NCBI GenBank assembly: GCA_013398275.1
Contig: VZSE01011604.1
Coordinates: 1,637,547-1,701,546 of the forward strand
Direction: 5' to 3'
Origin: Promerops cafer
Taxonomy: Eukaryota; Chordata; Aves; Passeriformes; Nectariniidae
Length of the DNA stretch: 64,000 bases
Shown here: piece by piece, positions 1-12,800 of the stretch
Layout of the letters: each line of letters begins with the position of its first letter
Position numbering within the stretch: the stretch's first letter is position 1
Program-made: the position numbers and the translations under genes
Notes under the pieces: generated by a model
The model's input: the letters and a program-made list of their open reading frames with translations, nothing else
Database searches by the model: none
What the model was told of the DNA's origin: nothing

Positions 1-3000
1 AACTTTCAATGTCTGAGCAGATAACCTGAACAATAATAAATATATCATCAATGGGCAGTCTTGCATGCATAATAGAGCTATATTGTCTGTCAGCCATGGC
101 TCCACTAGCACATGGTCATTCCGCAAATGCAACTCTGGTCATAGCTATTAATCTATCTAAAATAGATTTCTTCTATGAAGAAGATTGAAATTTAAATAAT
201 TGTTCTGCGCTCCTATGATAATCTCGGGAGTCTGGTCATTGGAGGCCAGGGCACAATCCATTTTATCCTAAGACAGGCTTCTAATATACATCTGATTTAG
301 ATGCTAGAACTGGGGGCTTCTTTCTTTGATCTCGGCTGCAAATGCCTTACAGTGTATTCCAATGAATTCTTCCCAACATCTTCCCAGGCAAGAATGAATT
401 TAACCCAAATGCTGTCGTTGTACCTACACAAATGTATTTCCAGTATAGTTCTTTACTCATCTGCTTGCTCTGGTAGTATCTTTATCATTACGATCGCTAG
501 GGAGGGCTTTGTGTTCAAGAAATCAAGCTTCCCTCATGCATGGTAGCAGCATCTATTTTGTACCAGTTAAAGCAAGCAATTATTCCTGATTGTTATCAGC
601 AGGAAATGTTGCCCCTCCAGGCTGTCAGTGCTGGATTGCCCATAATTTTCATCAGAAACCGGTCATTTTCAGAATCGAAAGTGGGCTCTCTGTTCCAGCT
701 TATGATGCAGTCATTTGGGCTGCAGATCTTCTTGTCCTGCTCCTGAAACAGTAATGATCTAAGCAAGAGAGCATGAGGCAAAGACAACGTGTGTGAAAGT
801 GCCAGTCATTCTGTTCCTAAATGCCAAGTAATTATTGTGCTATTGGTCAAAACTGAGCCTGTGAAAATTGCCTCTTAATTACATTTGAAAGTCTATGTCA
901 ATATGAAGCACTTTGTTGTTGTGTGCAAGATGACACTTCAAAATGGCAAAAGATGAAAGAAAATTTCATTTCAGAGCTCTGGTGGACATGAACATCAGCT
1001 CTTGCTGATATTTCCTCTGCCTCTTGAGCCTGCTTGCCATGGCAACCTTTGTTTGCCTGTGGTAAAAGCAAAGGTATCATCATCCTTCACTTAATGCAGA
1101 ATACAGCATTCAAGAGGAGAAAAAACAGCTTTCAAAAATAAATGAGAAAGCAACTTTCTTCCTGAAGTTTGTATCCTGTTGTTCATTCTAGATAAATTGC
1201 TGGAAAGTGTACCTGCTTTGAATTTTAAAGTGTTTTCTTGCTCTGCAAAGAAAAAGTATTTTAGGGGTGAGACAAAAATATCTTTGGCCTGGCAAAGAAC
1301 ACTGCTGATTTATCTTACTTGTCAGTTAGCCAAGTAGTTCAAGAACCAAGGCGTTTTTTTTCCTCAAAAACATTTAGCACAAGACTTTGGTGCCAAGTGT
1401 ATAGAAGAGTGTTGCAAACCAGGCTCTGCGAGCAGTGTAAACAGCTTCAGTGTGAAAAAGGTGACTCAGTATAAAAAAAGTGATTTATGGAAACTGAGGC
1501 AAGGGGGGAAAGCCTGTGTCTATCGTGAGACATCCAAAAGCTGGATTCAAGTACCTGTAGGCAATATCCCAGCTGTATATCAGGAGGCAAAATTCAGCTG
1601 GGCAACAGGCCCTTTTCTTTTCATCCTTTTTTCTGTAAAAGGAAATTCATACAAGAACTGTTGTATCCATTGAGTACGCACCAGCATAGATGAAGAGCCA
1701 GGATATCTCTGTGCACTCCTTAGAAAGCTGAGGCTGTTCCTCAGCCTAAGTCATTTGCCCACCCAGCCAGGTGATCACCAGAATAGTGGGGGCCTAAATT
1801 TCCACATCTCAAATTAATGCCTTAACATTTGTAATTTCTTACAGCCATTTTCTTTTATATATTAATGCCCATTTCTGTAATATGAGTATTCCATACATGT
1901 CCTGGAAATACACTAACAGTGTAAATGGTTATTTTATTTCAGCTATTTTGACTTTTTAGACAGAAAAAGTAGAATGATTTCTCCATGTTCTGATATTGTG
2001 ATGAGAGCTCTGTCTGGCTACAGACCATACACAGAATAACATTAAAGGAGGAAATTGAAAAATTATGTTTACTGTAAATTAATAGACCAAATTTCCTTCA
2101 CCCCTTGCCTCCACTTGGAATTTCTACCTTACTTGACCAAAAGGAGTAATTGTATCCTAATTCCGTACTGTATCTGTAATAATTCCCTCAATTGCCATAA
2201 TTGTCAATATATGCAGCAGCAGCAGCAGCAGCTATAAAAAATGCAGAAAAAATGCAAACAAGTGCACAAAACTGTCTCCAGCTTGTGTTTATGCCCTGGG
2301 GTCTACATTGCTCAAATCTCACACTACCAGAAAGGCAGATAAAATATATTTGTCATTGTCAATACATTCAATTACTGTTCCGGGACTGTCCTTTTCCCTG
2401 ATTACTGCATGGATGAGGCTGTTGAATTTTAGCTGGATTGCATTCATTCACTGTTGAGATGTTGACACGTGTAAAAGGGAGCTTGGTCTCATATGAATAG
2501 CTCAGCTAACTTCAGTATAAGCGAAAGTCTGAACTTACTGGGATCATTTTCACATATGAAATCTGCCAGATCGGCTCACCTTCATGGAAATAAAATCGCT
2601 TCCCAAAAATTTGAGCATTTGTTGTAATAAGTAAGTATACACAGGTCTTCAACAGAGGGAGGAGAGGATTTTGGTACAGGACAAGAAACATAACTCCAAA
2701 ATTAGTTTGTTGACATTGGGTATATTTCTGGTACTAAAATAAGTATAGATACTAAAATAAGTGACTCTGTTCAGAGCACTGTTATGATTCACATGATGTT
2801 TGATCAACTTTGAAAGTACCTAAAAATTTCATCTTGCTTAGAGACTCCCCAATACATTGAAATTTATGAGCGTGTATTTACAAACTGCTACTTATAGTTT
2901 AAAATAATAGTTTAGGGCATGTTTCAGGTACATTTGCTAGATGAAAACAGTATAAAGAATTTTTGGGAAGTTGTATTCTGCGAAATTTACTGACAAATTG

Positions 3001-3712
3001 ATACAAAAAATTCTCCTTTTTGTTATCACAGAATATCCAAGACACATTTTAAACTGATGTTTTGTGAGTCAAAGTGCAATTTAGAAATAGTGTGTCACTG
3101 TTCCTTTCATCTTTGTTGGTGATGAAGAAAACATACATAACTATTACTTTGAAGTGCAATTAGCTATATTGAATCATCACAGTTTTCGTTTTTCAGTGGG
3201 TTTTTTTCTCTTTTAGTCACAATAATTTACTTGCCCAAGGTAATTCTAATATGAAAGAAGGCATATAATTAGGCATGTTGCTTGACAGAAGTGAGAGTTG
3301 GCATTCAGGTTGTGATGGATCTTAAATGTGCAGAAATCCAGAGTAACAGAAATCAACAGTTACTCTGACATTGTTATGAATTAAGAGCAGATTGGTGCCT
3401 GGTTTGAGAGCCTTTTCACATACATTTAAGTCTGTGAGTCCAGATTTCTAGCACTTGGTTTCAAGGCTGTTGCCTAAACTGAAAAAGCATAGAGGTTTAA
3501 GAGAACAGGCAGAGGCATCGGGAAGGAGGAGACCAAGATCAAACAGAGATTCCTCCCTTGCTGTCAGACATATTTTTAAAAAACATGAGATTGCACAGTT
3601 TCTCATCTGCATTTTCTACTACTAACTACTTCACAGATTCATGCAGAATGAATCTCGCATTTCTTCTTCTGCAATGTTTTCATTTTGAATCTTCCCTCAA
3701 TTTATCCCACAG
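1..3712 (+). other. DDC intron (3' part), no other gene seen
   Basis: Intron sequence upstream of the first visible DDC exon. I looked for the preceding DDC exon (the segment ending GGGVIQ in human) and did not find it, so the intron begins left of the window. It contains a short CAG run (2212-2232) and otherwise AT-rich unique-looking sequence. Confidence 0.7.
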
Positions 3713-3847
3713 GGAAGTGCAAGTGAGGCCACCCTGATTGCACTGCTTGCTGCAAGGACAAAGACCATCAGACAGGTGCAGTCAGAGAAGCCTGAGCTAA
3801 CAGAAACAGAGATCATGGGCAGGCTGGTGGCTTATGCTTCTGATCAG
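3713..3847 (+). CDS. DDC: DDC exon (human exon 6 equivalent)
   Basis: 135 bases, 45 codons, phase 0 at both ends. It is preceded by a pyrimidine tract ending in CCCACAG and followed by GTGAGT. It encodes GSASEATL through LVAYASDQ; in family structures the Ala-Ser of this motif contact the PLP phosphate. It is the most 5' DDC exon I can find in the window. Confidence 0.95.
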
Positions 3848-6800
3848 GTGAGTACCTGTCATTAACATGGAAACACAGTGTCTATATTTAACAATTTCAG
3901 CCATCTGAATGGGCAGGTGAATTTAGTATAAACTCTTTGGATTGGTGACTATTTGGTTTTGGTTGTTTAAATCTTACTGTATATCGTGTGCTCCACAGGG
4001 GTCTGTATTGGGATCGGTGTTGTTTAACATCTTCATTAAAGGCATAGACAAAGGGATTGAGTGCATCCTCAGCAAATTTGGAGATGACACTGAGCTGAGT
4101 GGTGCAGTTGACACACCTGAGGATGGGATGCCATCCAGAGGGACCTGGACAAATTTGAAAATTGCTCCGTGTAAATCTCATGAAGTTTAATACTACCAAG
4201 TTCAAGGTGCTGCACCTGGGTCTCGGCAAGCCCCAGTACCAACCCAGGCTGGGGGATGAACAGATCCAGAGCAGCCCTGCCCAGAAGGACTTGGGGGTGC
4301 TGGTGGATGAGAGGCTGGACATGAGCTGGAAAAATGTGTTTGCAGTCCAGAAAGCCAAACGTGTCCTGGGCAGCATCCAAAGCAGCGTGGCCAGCAGGGA
4401 CAGGGAGGTGATTCTGCCCCTCTGCTCTGCTCTGGTGAGACCCCACTTGCAGTGCTGCATCCAGCTCTCGGGCCCCAGCACAGGGATCTGTTGGAACGAG
4501 TACAGAGGATGGACATCAAGGTGATCAGAGGAATGAAGCACCTCTTCTATGAGAAAAGGCTGAGAGAATTAGGATTGTGCAGCCTGGAGAAGAGAAGGCT
4601 TCAGGGTGACATAATAATGACTTAAAGCAGCCTATAAGAAAGACATGGGGGGACTTTTTACAAGAGCATGTAGTGACAGGACAAGGGGGAATGATTTTAA
4701 ACTGTGACTAGGGTGATTATATTAAATTCTTTACTGTGGGGGTGATGAGGCTCTGCAACAGGTTGTCCATAGAAGCTGTGGATGTCCCACCTCTGGAGGT
4801 GTTCAAGGCCAGGATGTATGGGTTTCTGCACAACCTGGTCTAGTGGAAGATGTCCCTGCCCATGACAGTGGGATTTGCACTAGTTTATCTGTAAGGTTCC
4901 TTCCAACGCAGGCCATTCTATGATTCTGTCATAAGTGAACTGGAATGTCATGTGTGCTGTCATAATATAAAGGATAAATATCCAGATGTCAGTGTTAAAT
5001 ATCTTTATAGAGAGCTTGTTTGAAGTAAATAAAGATAATTAAATGAGGTACTAATTTCAGTTATGTTTAGTAAGTCTAGGGTACCTTTTGTTACATCCAG
5101 TCTTCTATGTCCATCTGTGCACACAGTATTTTCCTCCTACAAGCACATGTGCAAGCAAACACACATACATCCTTCCCCTGTATGCATGCATGGGTACAGA
5201 TGCATGTATGCAGAAAAACCTAATGAATGAATAGAAAACAAATTGGTCACAGTACTTGAAGAAGCCAAAACATTATTTTTTTTTAAAAAAAGAAAACCTT
5301 TAAGATATCCATCTGCCAATCCAACTAAGTAATCTTATAAGGACACAGAAAACGTAATCCTTGATTTCTGACTGTGAGTGGTATTTAGCAGACTGAGTTA
5401 CACTAAATTCTCAGCAGGCCATGACTATGAGAGGCTTTTAATGTTAATGAAAACAAATTCTGCTCATGTGAGTTGTGCTGCTACAACATTTCTGACACAG
5501 TAATCCTACTGAATGGCAATGCAATATTTTTTCTCTTAATATGTGTGACATTTTCTTACCTTCATGTCAATAAGACAGAAAAAACCCCTGTCTTAGTACT
5601 TAATGTTTATTTTAAAGTAGTATCTGATGTGAAGAGTAAAATGGCCAGGTTTCAGCCTTATTTTGATTTGCTACTAAGTGTATGTTAGAAAGTGTATGTT
5701 AGTGTATGTAGAAGTTAACACTACACTTGCTCCTTGCTGGTGGGAAGAGGGATTACACTGGCATGGTGAGAAGATTCAGGACAAGAAAATATGAGAAAAG
5801 ATAACTGCTTTCAAGAGGCATAAAGGATATTTATCCTTTTCTTTTTTTTTTTTGTTTGGGACCCTAAGGTCACTATTGCACAGACCACCAGTCCCAGAGC
5901 TCTGCCTGACCCAGTGATGCACAAAACCTTTTACTTGTTTTGACTTTTTTGTCCCATATGAGAGGCTGACCTGAAATGAGGACTGACAGGCCTTCCTGCC
6001 TACTGAAGGTCAGAGGATCTTATGTTTACAGAAAGATTTGCCTTAAGATACTGCTGACCTTTCCAAGCAGATTGTTGCCGAGCTCACCGTTCCTTCTGCG
6101 TTAAGAACAGCCCTGTGTGACTCACAGGCAATAATCCACAAAAGAAAGTTCAACGTAAGCCATTTGGTGGGAGGGAAAACCATTCACTGATAGAGCCCAG
6201 CAATGCCAGAATGCATTTGGAGAAGAATCATGCTACAGTTTTTGAGTCTTGATGAAGCAGTTTAAGGGTTCTGACTGGCTAACAACCTCAGTGTATTATT
6301 GTAGTTTGCTTATTTGCAATTCCAGCATAAATAAGTTCTAAAATACATTCTTCCTTTTTCACTTGAATGAAGTATGGTATTTCTATGCCACACACCTTGT
6401 TTTCCACTTAAAAAATTATATTTAAAGTCTAGGCTTCCAAATTTTCTCAAGTTGGTGCCTAACAAGAGGTACTACTGAGATACAAATTAATAGTACATCT
6501 GTCTTTAAAACATTTAATTCCAGGGATATGTTAAACTGAAGGCAAAAACTTCATCTAGTCTAGTTCAACAAAATTCTTGATTGTTATTTTAGTGATTATA
6601 TGCTAAATTAAAATAGAATTAATAACCAGTCTTATAGGCACTGATAAGAATCAACAAGGAGTTTGTGAATGAGAATAGTCATGATATGAAAAGGTGAGGG
6701 ATTTTCCACTTTCAAATTAACAGTGATCAATGAAACTGTGGAAGGTAAAATAGCTTTTCTGTTTGTTTGTTTTAATCATGTTTTAAAGGAAATTATTTTG

Positions 6801-9800
6801 TGGCTAATGTACCTTTCATTGTCAGTGGAGTTTTTATTCCTGTTATTATTCTATTGTACTTCACAAATTTATAAGAATTTCTTAGTGATATCTTTTTTTT
6901 TATTTACAGAGATGTGATTTATTTTCTAAACCAATATTATTTCAGGGGAGTTCAAATGAAGTGAGTTGTAAATAAAGTAATATATTGAGAATGATCCTTA
7001 CTTGCCTAAAAAAGTGAATGAATGATCAAACCACAATTTAGTCAGTATGTAATCAGAAAAAAATGGTTGTGTAAGAAAATATCTGTCTGTACCATACTGT
7101 GATGTATAATTTTAGAGTTCAGAAAAGCTATACACCATAAAAATATGCTAGCAAGCACCTGAATCGTTATCAGACAAGATGATTGTCTGCACATCTTTTG
7201 ATTGATCTAGAGCCAAATCCTGAAGCTCTACATCAATCCTGCCATGTAAATTAAAGCTCTCACTAAAGTGAATGGAACTCTTGTCTAATGTGTTCATGGC
7301 AATGGTCTCAAGGATAGGTCAGGGCTGCTATTAGTTTATTGTGTGTGTGTGTGTGTGTGTGTATTTATGTATATGTATCTATATGTGTGTCCATCTACCT
7401 ATAGGAAAGGTGGAGAAGTATGTATTTATTACATACCATCAGCAGTCCCAGGATCTCAAGTACGGCTCTACTTGAAAGAATGTACAATTTTAGTTTGTAA
7501 ATTCAAATGAACTTCTTACATTCCAGTAAAAGGTGTTGGTCCTAAAACTTGCCCATTTCCTTGTAGGCTCATTCATCTGTGGAAAGGGCTGCACTAATTG
7601 GTGCTGTGAAGATTAAAAATGTTCCTTCAGATGACACATTTAGTGTTTGTGGTTCAGCCCTGAAGAAAATTCTGGATGAAGACAAAGCTGCTGGTTTTAT
7701 ACCATTCTTTGTGAGTACTGGATTTTAACAAATCAGTTTAATGCCTCTGTTAAGATACTTTTGACATGAATAGATGATCTTATCTCTAACAGAGGCACTG
7801 ATAGGCAGCTGAGCTAGAATACTAGGAGAGGTTCCATGAGTGTTCTTCACATGCCTTTTTGTGCAGGAGGAGAAAATAATTGGAGCAGCTGATTGCACTT
7901 CTCAGCAAAATGATGTTTGGGGTCAATTTTGTAGTTGCATGTAGTCCTGAAGTGTTATAATCTCCTAATTCCTGAATTCTGAACTGTTTATCTTTATTTT
8001 TCAGGTTCCAACTTACTTACAAATAAAACAAGTGTAAAGGCAATAAATTAAATTATGCTATCTCAAGCTCAACTGTCTTCAAGAAACAATAGTTTCCCCT
8101 TGATAGAACTTTAGCAAAGATATGAACCTTCAAAATATACCCCAAATATTATTGAAATCAGACATTGTCAGTCGGGTACGTGTGAGTATGTAACTAATCT
8201 CTAATAAGTGAGCTATAGGGAATGCAGCTGTGCAAACTTTAGGTGTCACCATTTCTGGTTATCTGTCCACTTGCTTTTTCCAGAGATTCCTGCTTCCACA
8301 GCAGGACAGCAAAGGCAAATATAGTTATGTCTCAGTAGCTTAAGCTCATAATCCCCCAAGTTTTGACATAGAGCATTGTTATATTAGATAAAATTCTGAA
8401 GTTTGGTTCTACCATGATAAGTACCTGATCAAAAAGAAAAATTGCTTATTCATCAGATCTACTCCTCCTGCGAGTTCAGAATACCATGTTATTATTTCAA
8501 GTTAAAACAAGATTTTGCCATTTGCTTTTTTCCCATGAAGTAAGCAACTTCTGTTGTGGTTTTGTATATCACCGGCAAAATTCTTTGTTTATTTCCAAGC
8601 GTTATGCTCTACTAAACTTGATAAAGACCACAGGCTGTATAGATCTATTAAGGGGTATAACATGCTATAGAGAGTGTGTTTTTACTGGCCTCCACGGAGG
8701 AAACAATCCTCGCACAACTAATTTAGAAACTGAGAACTTCAGAAATAGGATTTTTTAAGAGATTCAAAAATAAGTCACTTTTTTTTTCACAGAAAAGTCA
8801 TGTCTGACAATGCTTGGTTTTTTTCTTTCGTGTTGTAACATTTTGAAAAGGGATAATGTGACTTAAATTTCTATGAACTGTTTTCAGAAGAATTAGAAGA
8901 TTAAGCTTGCTTATAGTCATGGATTAGTGCCAAATAGGACAAAGAAGCTTAAATTTCACCAAGCTCTTTTGAAAAGATGATCTTTTTACTCTTCTTGTTA
9001 TTAACCTTTAGAGAATGTTTTTATGTAATATGAGGATGACTCAAATGAGAAGTGGTTTTTATATGTGCAGAACACTGCTGATTTCTAGGGCACCTAGAAC
9101 TAGTGAGTCCTTAGGATGACCAAGCACATTCTGTCAATTGTAAATTTACAATATAACAAGATTCTGACTGACAAAAAAGCATCTCTAGGGATTCCAAAAA
9201 GAACTTTTTTTTCTGTGGGACGCACCTACTGAGGTGAAGAACATGCCACAAGGCATGTTTTATGTCTCTGTGTTATGATCCTAGCCCATAATCCCATTTC
9301 TATATCTCACTGTTAATTTCAAATAATTACAACTACAGCAGGATATCTCATCTTCATGCAGTAACTATAAAATTAATGTCTTTTTTCCTCAGTTTTTGTC
9401 CATTAGCAAAAAATGCAACTTGCCCCTCATAAATATTCATGCCTTATTAATTTTTCTATGCATAGCAAAAAAAAATTTCTAATTTATGTATTCAGTGACA
9501 CCTTTACAAAGGGTCATTTGACTGCTGTTTTTCTTCCTCTGTGTTTAGCTGTGCAAAACAGGCTTTCAAAGACAGCAGTGGCTCTGCCTGAATTAATACA
9601 GCCTGTATCGAGTCTTCCATTTATTTGTATACATAAAATATGTCAGCCTAGGTTAAACTAGATCTCATTATTGGTATGGTTGGCCTCTTAACTCAAAAGG
9701 TGTGTTAATTCTCTGTCATGCTCAGCAGCAGTCCATGCACTGTATTAGTGCTCCCTTTTCTGGCTTGCAGGTTTCAAAAGCCTTTCCATTTCTTTTGTTC

Positions 9801-12800
9801 TCGAGTAATTTGGTGCTGTTGTATTTTGTTCTGGCGACAAAGATATGCACATTGCCAAGGAAACACCTTACGCCACTCGATTCCTTGTCTCCCTGTATTC
9901 TCTGATCCTTCACTAAGGGGAGGGATTCAACATCAAAGCAACAAGTTTGATGGAAGAAATTCTGCCTGAAGAGACTTGTGACAGCAGAAACATCATTCCT
10001 AATGAAGATGTCTTGTTTACATCCAAGCTGCTACAGTCTCCCTTAGAAGCAAGAAAAGGTTTTGTAAGGGATTAAAAAGAATATACAAGTAAATTGCAAT
10101 GCCTTATAGGCATGTTTCTCCTCTTATTCTTAATGAATAAATGAAGAATCATTATACTGAACTTTATAGCAGTGCTTTCCCTGTAGAGGTGAGTGGAGAA
10201 TCAGGGTCAGGTTTGCTTGATGGGAAAGGGGTTCTGTCATTACAGCAGTCTGTTAATTAAAGGTTTGCTTTTCACGTACATAGGATTTGGCAGTCAGCCT
10301 TTTCTGGGGAGAGGCATTGTCTTTAAAAGGAATCTTTGCATTCCTACCCACCGTCAACGTCTTGTAGCACTAGTAATGTGTGTATCGTTTTGTTCAGTAA
10401 AAGCTGTTGCCACTAGGGTACCTAGACCTCTACTTTTATTTTCTTTCTTCTGTTTCTGAGTCCAGACCTGTGTTAATTCGTCTCTTCCAAAATACTTTTG
10501 CAGAAACTGAAACAGATATTTCCATATGGTAAAGCAAGCAGACTGTGCAAACAAAGCACTTAACCATGTCAGGTGTTGAGGCACTGAAGTTGCCACAATT
10601 TACCAAGGAGCCATTTCCTAGCATGGATGATGTGCAGCCCTTCATCTGGCCCCAAGTTAAGGGGGAGCTTTAAAACATGTGCTGAAGTCATGTCCATTTC
10701 ATTAACTATAAACACACTCTGGTGGTTAAGCCTGTGTGTAAATGCCTCTCTCAGTTGGGCCCTATGCTCCCAGCTTGAGACAGGCCTCTGTGCTGGCAGA
10801 AGGTTGACTGGGATGCTCAAAAGTGGAGACCACTAAGTTAAGCACTTCTAAATTCAGATAGAGTGCCCACTGCATTCCAGCCTAGCTCACCTAAATGTGT
10901 GTAGGTGGCCTGTGAGCTTTGTGCTGTCTTTCATAAGTCAGCACTGACATTGCAGCTGGCATATACAAGGTACAATATACTTCAACGACCTCAACCAGTA
11001 TAAAGCTGCTACAACACAATTGCCTGCTGCCCAGCATGAAAGCACTCTGATTTTAGATGAAATGACTCTTCTGAATGTGATCCACAGGATATTAAGAGAC
11101 AGGCTTTTTTGTATCCAGACTCAGTCGGGAAACAATAAATCAGAATCAGACTGACAGAGGAGCCGTCTTTTCAGTAGAACTCTTAGATCCTGACCACAGA
11201 TTTCCATTTGGAAGAAACATTCTTCAGACATACAGATGTCTAGGGTGATATTTCTTAACCCACAGTTTTGAATGATTGCTGTTCTGTAAAATACTGAATG
11301 GTGGTTTAGAGAACTGTTGCAGTTTTCTTCAGGCCACAGACATTCTCATGAGTGCAAGCTGGCAAGAACAGAATAGGAGAAAATAAAAACAATATGTGAA
11401 CATTGAAAGTTCTGCCTCATTTTAGTTATTTGCAAATGAAAAGCTTTGTGGTGGAACCATGCAAAATGTGTCCACATCTTTTTCAAAAGCTGTATGAGGT
11501 CTTCCAGTTGAAAAGATTGAGAGTAATTGCTCTCAGGAATCATAAAGATTCATGTATGCTTCCTGTCATGGCTCTCCATTTCAGGAAAATAATACATGAG
11601 ATGACTGAGTTAAACATTTTAGCTGCTTTTGTATTCACAACCAAGGGCTGAGTCAAATTTGAAGTGCACAACCTGAAAAGGAAAAGGCCTGCAGGCTATA
11701 CTGAATCATCAGTCTCATTTCTGTGATGCAGTCTGTCCCCTGCCCTTTGCACAAATGTGATTTTTCTGGTGTTACACAGGCTACAAATTGAGTTAGATTC
11801 ATTCTGTAGTGCTGAGGCGGGGTAATGAGAGTCCTGACAAGGGCAGATGGTGTCACTCTAAGTGGTTTCTGAGAATTAAAGCAAGTAGCTTTGAGGCTTA
11901 GACACCTGCAGAGATGAAAACAAAATTATTTTAGAAATTTAGGTATACTTTACAGAATAGGCCATTATTTAAACTAAGCATATGTTTGAACTCATGTAAT
12001 CTCTCACTGAAAAAAACATACTCCTTATCCTGTTTAGGAGAATACCTTAACTGCAGTACAAAACTAATAACAATAATGTGTAACTTTTTGTTGTGAAATT
12101 TCCATTATTATTTTAATTGCTGCACTAACCAAGGCAATTTCACTCCAATCTTATCAGAAAATTAATACCATATTAGCATAAAATGTATGTGTAAAATCTG
12201 AGTTAAGTCTATAGTGCACTTTTCTTATTTATTTCCCAATCGAATGGGTTAGCCCCTATTCTTTATGCATATAGAAAGACTGGCATTTTCATCATGGTAC
12301 CCTCCATTGTGATAAATATATTTTCACTCCATACACACGTGCCTTCTTAGGAAAAATAGAGACCAATTTTTTTCCTGCTATTTAAAAAATACCCTGCAAT
12401 CTTTTCAAAGCAGCCTCTCTCAAAGGGTGATTAGTCTTCCAGAGAGCTCTTAAGCATATCTCAAGGCACTTAAGTTTTCTGTTCTTCTCCTGTGTCTCAG
12501 GAATATAGGAGGGCCCAGTATAGATAAAGATTAGATTATCTTGAAGGAAAAATATGTTAGCTTATGATATTACTAACTATATAGATACAATGTGCTTCTT
12601 ATTTTCAGAACTGTATTTGTTTCAAACTCTGGTTCTTAGTAGCTTAATATAGAAAAAATACTGAATTGTCCCTTTTTAATTTTAATAATGAGTTTTTCAA
12701 GTTTTGATGAGACAGAATGCTTGTTTCTTGAAAAGTCTAGGGGATGGACAAGTATAATCTAAGTTTTCCTTTCTCTTCTTATTGGTCTCATCATGAATTT

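Larger units (their letters stand above)
3848..7566 (+). other. DDC intron
   Basis: Intron holding a truncated CR1 LINE (about 3990-4935) and a TG microsatellite (7341-7362). The rest is AT-rich with short ORFs I do not consider coding. Confidence 0.8.

Noticed and set aside
1..3712. Search for the preceding DDC exon
   Set aside because: No segment ending in a GGGVIQ-like sequence with a donor site was found, so that exon lies outside the window.
3897..4541. 214-codon - strand ORF, and RT-like ORFs on the + strand
   Set aside because: They lie in a CR1 relic. The - strand ORF is antisense to its decayed ORF2, and the + strand ones are fragments of it.
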